Shown piece after piece: positions 58,601 through 64,000 of a stretch of DNA of 64,000 bases. Under the pieces are notes generated by a model, which was not told the origin of the DNA, ran no database searches, and was given only the letters and a program-made list of their open reading frames with translations. The DNA is taken from assembly GCF_036588685.1 (NCBI RefSeq), contig NW_026963296.1, positions 3,348,001-3,412,000 on the forward strand, in the 5' to 3' direction. Origin of the DNA: Mytilus trossulus (taxonomy: Eukaryota; Mollusca; Bivalvia; Mytilida; Mytilidae). A program made the translations under genes and the position numbers. Each line of letters starts with the position of its first letter. The first letter of the stretch is position 1.

Positions 58601-59015
58601 ACCTCCTATGTCTGTATACACTATCCACCATCTCCTACGTCTGTATACCCTATCCACACCCTCCTATGTCTGTATACCCTATCCATCATCTTATTTGTCT
58701 GTATACCCTATCCACACCCTCCTGTGTCTGTATACCCTATCCATACCCTCCTATATCTGTATACCCTATCCACACCCTCCTATATCTGTATACCCTATCC
58801 ACACCCTTCTATATCTGTATACCCTATCCACACCCTCCAATGCCTGTATACATTACACTATCCACCATCTCCTATTTATGTATACCCTATCCACACCCTC
58901 CTATATCTGTATACCCTATCCACACCCTCCTATATCTGTATACCCTATCCACACCCTCCTATGTCTGTATACTCTATCCACACTTTCCTATATCTGTATA
59001 CCCCATCCACACCCT
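55666..59015. repeat. 29-bp minisatellite array, left part
   Basis: Units follow 'ccctatccacaccctcctat' plus 'gtctgtata'. 55666-56010 is degenerate, and 56011-56185 is non-repeat sequence. 56186-59015 is dense, with about 97 units. The array is open in all three plus frames because 29 is not a multiple of 3 and no frame of the unit contains a stop. This gives spurious ORFs of up to 618 codons that all encode the same 29-residue periodic peptide. Blocks of several hundred bp are duplicated inside (57660-57890 against 58062-58290). Lies in an intron of the Roco gene, antisense to it. Confidence 0.95.
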
Positions 59016-60203
59016 CAGGGATCTCCATGGCCTGTTTAACGATGGCGCCCTGCCATCGTTCAAATGTCTTGCGTCATCGTCAAATGACTCGCGCCATCGT
59101 TCAATTGTCTTCCGCCATTGTTCAAAACTGTGATCGTGTTTATAGCTTGACGCCATTTTTTTAGCAATTATAATCAAATGTATGTAATTCATAACCCTCA
59201 GGCCTTTTTTATAGTATAATCCAATACAGTTCTAACACCTGAGAGATATCCAGATTAAGATCGCTAATCACTTGTACCTGAGCTTGTACAGGTAGATCAA
59301 CAAACCAGACAGGATTACCTGAAGATAGACGATTCGTTTCAAGAATTATTATAACTAAGTTTCCGAAAATGCTTATGATAATTCAGATTAAATAAATAAA
59401 TTAATAATCCAGTTACAAAGTTAAACAAGTCGAACACATGCTTTTATTTTGACTCACGCAATCATCATCCCCTTTTTAAGAAGTACACAATAAGACGTAA
59501 TACAGTAATTATTATTTCATCGCAAATAACTTGAGTACTGCTGTATTGTAACGATAATAAAGAATTACTTTAAAAGTTAAAAAGTTAAAACTTTTAGTAT
59601 TTACTGTAAAGAAATATTGTATCGTAATTCCGAATTCATTTTGTATTTTACAATTCAGACTCGAAAGATGCATGTTGCATAACATCGATTTGCTAGATAA
59701 AGTCATTAAAAACCTTTTCATTTGTCAACGTTTGCTTTACAAATCTTTTTAACCAGTTACATAACCCGTACAACTCGTTTTGTCGTTGCTGCAAACCAGC
59801 AATACCGGTAATGGGTTCATGACTTCTGAATTTGACAGTGTCCGTGAAAAATAAGCTCCACCTGATTTTAACCCCCGTAACAATTATCAAAAATAGCAAG
59901 AAAACTACATGGGGACCTTCTTGATAGCTATTGGTAATTCTCGACTAAGGGAAAGGTAGGGGATATGAGGGCTTGGCCTTTGAAGGGTTACAAACGGCAA
60001 CTATTGAATATATATACTTCTATAAAGTATTGATAATGAAAATTCAAATAAATATAATTTAAATAAGCAATGAATAAGCATGTTTACCTATCCTTATGTG
60101 GAGGGATAAAATAATTTCGATCGCGCTACACTGAATGGCAAAGATACGGTTTATGATGGTGAAAGTTCCTCCATCGTTCAATTTTCATCCATGGAGATCC
60201 CTG
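59016..60203. mobile_element. 1188-bp TIR element inserted in the 29-bp array
   Basis: Ends are 'cagggatctccatgg' (59016-59030) and 'ccatggagatccctg' (60189-60203), perfect 15-bp inverted repeats. ACCCT is duplicated at 59011-59015 and 60204-60208, and removing the insert restores a normal array unit. Sub-terminal 'gccatcgttcaa' motifs recur near both ends. No transposase was recognised; a 68-codon minus-strand ORF (59693-59899) matches nothing I know. Non-autonomous. Confidence 0.88.
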
Positions 60204-61645
60204 ACCCTCCTATGTCTGTATACACTATCCACCATCTCCTATATCTGTTTACCCTATCCACACCCTCCTATGTCTGTATACCCTATCCACACCCTCCTAT
60301 GTCTGTATACCCTATCCTCACCCTCCTATGCCTGTATACCCTATCCACACCCTCCTATGTCTGTATACCCTATCCACACCTTCCTATGTCTGTTTACACT
60401 ATCCACACTCTCCTATATCTGTATACCCTATCCACACCCTCCTATATCTGTATACCCTATCCACACTCTCCTATGTCGGTATACCATATCCACACCCTCC
60501 TTTGTCTGTATACCCAATCCACACCCTCCTATGTCTTTATACCCCATCCACACCCTCCTATATCTGTATACCCTATCCACACCCTCCTATGTCTGTATAC
60601 CCTATCCGCACCCTCCTATGTCTGTATACCCCATCCACACCCTCCTATGTCTGTATACCCCATCCACACCCTCCTATATCTGTATACACTATCCACACTC
60701 TCCTATGTCTGTATACCCTATCCACACCCTCCTATATCTGTATACACTATCCACCATCTCCTATGTCTGTATACCCCATCCACACCCTCCTATATCTGTA
60801 TACCCTATCCACACCCTCCTATTTATGTATACCCCATCCACTCTCCTATATCTGTATACACTATCCACACTCTCCTATGTCTGTATACCCCATCCACACC
60901 CTCCTATGTCTGTATACCCCATCCACACTCTCCTATATATGTATACCCTATCCACACCCTCCTATATCTGTATACCCTATCCACATCCTCCTTTATCTGT
61001 ATACCCTATCCACACCCTCCTATGTCCGTATACCCTATCCACACCCTCCTATATTTGTATACCCCATCCACACCCTCCTATGTCTATATACCCTATCCAC
61101 ATCCTCCTATATCTGTATACCCTATCCACACCTCCTATATCTGTATACCCTATCCACATCCTCCTATATCTGTATACCCTATCCACACCCTCCTATGTAT
61201 GTATACCCTATCCACATCCTCCTATATCTGTATACCCTATCCACACCCTCCTATGTCTGTATACCCTATCCACACCCTCCTATGTATGTATACCCTATCC
61301 ACACTTTCCTATATCTGTATAACCTATCCACACCCTCCTATATCTGTATACACTATCCACGCCCTCCTATATCGGTAAACCCTATCCACACCCTCCTATA
61401 TCTGTATACCCCATCCACACCTTCCTATGTCTGTATACCCTATCCACACTCTCCTATATCTGTATACCCTATCCACACTCTCCTATATCTGTATACCCTA
61501 TCCACACCCTCCTATTTTTGTATACTCCATCCACACTCTCCTATATATGTATACCCCATCCACACTGTCCTATATCTGTTCCCAATCCACACCCTCCTTA
61601 TACATGAATACTGAATCCACACCCTCCTATATCTGTATATTGTTA
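60204..61645. repeat. 29-bp minisatellite array, right part
   Basis: About 50 units of the same 29-bp repeat, continuous in orientation and phase with the left part, separated from it only by the TIR element. Gives overlapping three-frame ORFs of about 395-428 codons, which are not genes. Confidence 0.95.
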
Positions 61646-62354
61646 TTTTACAGTATTTCATGGTTTTTAGTGTTTACATTGATATTGTATAAATAAGGAA
61701 ATTAACAAATATGAAAACAGGAATTTGAAGAAATTTGCAGTTGTCATATGAGTATCTATTTCAAAAAATTGAACTAAATTTTTTGAAACTGCCAATAATA
61801 TGAAATAAATAGCCAATTGTTATTTCCCCTCTTTTGAATCATATAAATATTGTCTAGTTAATTTCTTGATTCAAAAAATTTTCTGTCGTTTCCCACCTCA
61901 AGTCTTTGTTTGCATCTGTTTAAACATTAAAAACACTATGAACGCTTTGCTTAGAATATTTTGATACCAATTAATAATTTTGTTATAATTGTCAAGACAA
62001 CAGATTGTTGTTTGACAGTTTATTTAAACTGGTTTTAGACCAATCTTATTGTTTATCCATACACATTTTTGAATAATTCTGGTACAACTAATCACCCAAA
62101 ATGTGCAAGTGGTCTAATTAAAAGCATTAGATGTTGGGAGATTTTGTTAAAAATATTATGTTCATGTGTTTTATAGTAAAATTTAGCCATCCAAGTCTAT
62201 AAAACATTTTCATATTTTAAGTCCAATTTAAATAATCATATGATTTTCAACTATAGCCTTGAAAAAAATCCATTTGACCAAACATATCTTATACATCTTT
62301 TTAGTGATTCATTACTTAATGGTTGAACACTGTTCATATACTATAAAATATTAC
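61646..62354. other. Intron sequence, nothing recognised
   Basis: AT-rich intron between the array and the next ankyrin exon. No repeat family or exon could be supported. Confidence 0.4.
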
Positions 62355-62462
62355 CTTATGTGTTGTAACCAAGGTACTGGCACCTCCTCGTTTTACTAGA
62401 CATCTTGTGATCTGTAAATGTCCCTCCCCAGCAGCCCAATGTAAAGCTGTGTATCCATCTCT
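62355..62462 (-). CDS. Roco gene, ankyrin-repeat exon
   Basis: 108 nt, acceptor 'tatattatag' before 62462, donor 'gtaata' after 62355, phase 0 at both ends. It encodes one ankyrin repeat of 36 residues: 'RDGYTALHWAAGEGHLQI' then 'TRCLVKRGGAS', with the canonical G-x-T-A-L-H-x-A-A and G-H-L-x-I elements. Single-repeat symmetric exons are easily duplicated or skipped without frame loss. Confidence 0.9.
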
Positions 62463-62532
62463 CTATAATATAACCAAATAACATGTAACTATAATGTACA
62501 ATACTTTGTTGTCAATATCAATAATATACAAC

Positions 62533-62885
62533 ATATCCTACAACTGACATTAAAACTTGTCTGATAAACTGGACAATGTTGTGTAATAAATATAAACAAA
62601 GATATATCACATGAATCAGTGGTCAAAACTGAATAAAATGACCAGTCACACTTGTATTTATATTGTATAAAAACAATAAATAAACATGGTCTGTTGGTAA
62701 ATGTCAAAACTTCCATTAAACCTGATATCTTAAAAAAATATTTTTTTCAAGAAATGTGTGAAATAATTATATCAATGGATTCAGTAGAACAAAACAAGCA
62801 AAATGAGAACCCACTTTATATAATTCTTACACATATTTGTTTCGTTAAAACTGTCTGATTAACAACAGGATTTAGTGTAGATTCA
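62533..62885. repeat. Intron block duplicated with the ankyrin exon
   Basis: Shares long near-identical text with 63240-63520 and 63832-64000 ('cttgtctgataaactgg', 'cagtggtcaaaactgaata', 'atcaatggattcagtagaac'). It flanks the ankyrin exon on the 5' side, as the 63832 block does for the next exon. Confidence 0.85.
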
Positions 62886-63177
62886 CCAGCCCAGTAGCCA
62901 GTACTTCGGTACTGGCATGAAAATACGGATTTTTTATGTTATTAAAATTTGCTGTTACAAAATATGAGAAATTATTATAAATTAAGGAATGTATCTCCCT
63001 CGTGCAAAGCTCTGATTCCTTTCACGAATTTGACTATACTTTTTGGACCTTTGGATTATAGCTCTTCCTCTTTTACATAAGCTTTGGATTTCAAATATTT
63101 TGGCCACGAGCATCACTGAAGAGACATATTTTGTCGAAATGCGCATCTGGTGCAACAAAATTGGTACCGTTGATTTT
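62886..63177. mobile_element. 292-bp mussel repeat with TTCG hairpin, empty site available
   Basis: ATTCA flanks both sides (62881-62885 and 63178-63182). The paralogous block reads straight through 'tgtagattcagtataatc' at 63511-63528. Positions 62897-62916 form an 8-bp stem with a TTCG loop. The other end is 'tggtgcaacaaaattggtac' plus 'cgttgatttt', a text common in mussel repeats. No terminal inverted repeats. Class unknown. Confidence 0.75.
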
Positions 63178-63723
63178 ATTCAGTATAATCATTCATTTTA
63201 ATAAAATAATTTTTTTAAAGAAACATGAAAAGGAGTTATATTTTCTGATTCAGTGGTCAAAACTGAATAAAATTACCAGTCAAACTTGTATTTATATTGT
63301 ACATAAACACTAAATAAACATGTTTTGTTGTGAAATGTCAAAACTTCCATTAAACCTCAAATCTTAAAAAAAAAAATTTTTTCAAGAAATGTGTAAAATA
63401 ATTATATCAATGGATTCAGTAGAACAAAACAAACAAAATGAGACCCCACTTTATATGATTATTACACATATTTGTTTCGTTAAAATTGTCCAATTAACAA
63501 CAGGAATTAGTGTAGATTCAGTATAATCATTCATTTTAATAAAATATTTTTTTAAAGAAACATAAAAAGGAGTAATATTTTCTGATTCAGAACGATAATA
63601 TGAGTAAAATGAGACCCCACTTTATATAAATATTACAAATATTTGTTCATTAAACCTGTCTAATTAACAACATGATTTAGTGTAGATTAATAGTAATGTG
63701 ATCAGACTAAGTAGATAACATAC
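63178..63723. repeat. Further duplicated intron blocks
   Basis: 63178-63240 and 63516-63590 are copies of each other ('gtataatcattcattttaat', 'ttttctgattcag'). 63250-63520 repeats 62620-62880, and 63605-63695 is a partial third copy. These show successive tandem duplications around the ankyrin exons. Confidence 0.8.
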
Positions 63724-63822
63724 ATCTGTGATGTCGATCTTACATCCTCTATCAATGAGGAGACGACAGATCTCCAGGTGTCCCCACCTGGCAGCCTCCA
63801 TTAATGCTGTCTGTCCATTCAC
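63724..63822 (-). CDS. Roco gene, ankyrin-repeat exon (most 5' seen)
   Basis: 99 nt, acceptor 'gtattattccag' before 63822, donor 'gtatgt' after 63724, phase 0 at both ends. It encodes exactly one 33-residue ankyrin repeat, 'VNGQTALMEAARWGHLEI' then 'CRLLIDRGCKIDITD', with the consensus N-G-x-T-A-L-x-x-A, G-H-L-E-I and L-L-I-x-R-G elements. More ankyrin exons and the start codon should lie beyond the right edge. Confidence 0.92.
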
Positions 63823-63831
63823 CTGGAATAA

Positions 63832-64000
63832 TACAACTGACATCAAAACTTGTCTGATAAAGTGGACAATGTTGTGTAATAAATATAAACAAAATATATA
63901 TCACATGAATCAGTGGTCAAAACTGAATAAAATGACCAGTCACACTTGTATTTATATTGTACATAAACAATAAATAAACATGTTTTGTTGTGAAATGTCA
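63832..64000. repeat. Duplicated intron block, runs off the right edge
   Basis: Near-identical to 62533-62705, starting 10 bp upstream (gene orientation) of the ankyrin exon at 63724-63822. It implies that at least one more exon-intron module lies to the right. Confidence 0.85.

Noticed and set aside
59693-59899. Transposase fragment in the TIR element at 59016-60203
   Set aside because: A 68-codon minus-strand ORF is present but shows no DDE motif or other recognisable family feature.
56172-61614. Long plus-strand ORFs (up to 618 codons) rich in Tyr, Pro, Ser and Thr
   Set aside because: They are translations of the 29-bp minisatellite in three frames, with no start context, splice sites or non-repeat domain; the repeat explains them fully.
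55666-61645. CRISPR-like array
   Set aside because: Head-to-tail repeats without unique spacers, in an animal genome; ordinary minisatellite.

Overview
The window looks like a stretch of a bivalve mollusc nuclear genome, most probably a marine mussel (Mytilus or a close relative). The evidence is AT-rich DNA with long repeat-filled introns and GT-AG splice sites, many copies of dispersed repeats I associate with Mytilus, a Penelope-like element of the type common in molluscs, and multi-exon ankyrin/Roco coding sequence. The species is inferred from recognised repeat text; no search was run.

The main gene is on the minus strand and runs from beyond the right edge (its 5' part is missing) to a stop codon at 21790. 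Nine exons or candidate exons can be placed: two ankyrin-repeat exons (63724-63822, 62355-62462), an ankyrin cap exon (55106-55177), a Roc P-loop exon (52655-52915), Roc G3 and G4 exons (49594-50034, 48597-48754), a large COR exon (44526-45734), a tentative 20-residue exon (34909-34968), and a last exon with a DZIP3-type HEPN-like domain and an intact R-x4-H motif (21790-22284). The order ANK-Roc-COR-HEPN suggests a ligand- or damage-sensing Roco GTPase wired to a possible RNase effector. Splice phases agree at most junctions. The exception is between 55106 and 52915, where at least one exon is missing from my model.

Downstream of that gene (1-21789) there are two minisatellites and a ~186-bp array at the left edge, an AT-rich unrecognised stretch, and an apparently intact two-ORF non-LTR retrotransposon on the minus strand (ORF2 8360-11911, ORF1 11878-13959). 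Then come a 2.26-kb terminal-inverted-repeat (TIR) element with CACGGTG ends and a 5-bp target duplication, a foldback element, three copies of a ~500-bp mussel repeat, and a 41-bp minisatellite.

The introns of the Roco gene hold the rest of the repeat load. They contain non-autonomous TIR elements at 32862-33750, 41208-41870 and 59016-60203, a broken Penelope-like reverse transcriptase (36877-38130) and a LINE 3' fragment (38965-39920). They also hold at least ten dispersed repeat families, here labelled A to J, and minisatellites with units of 49, 25, 39 and 29 bp. The 29-bp array (55666-61645) is exceptional. It has about 155 units, is open in all three plus frames, is G-rich on the strand transcribed into the Roco pre-mRNA, and is split by a TIR element.

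No tRNA, rRNA or CRISPR feature was recognised. All apparent long plus-strand ORFs from 55.5 to 61.7 kb are products of the 29-bp repeat and are not annotated as genes.
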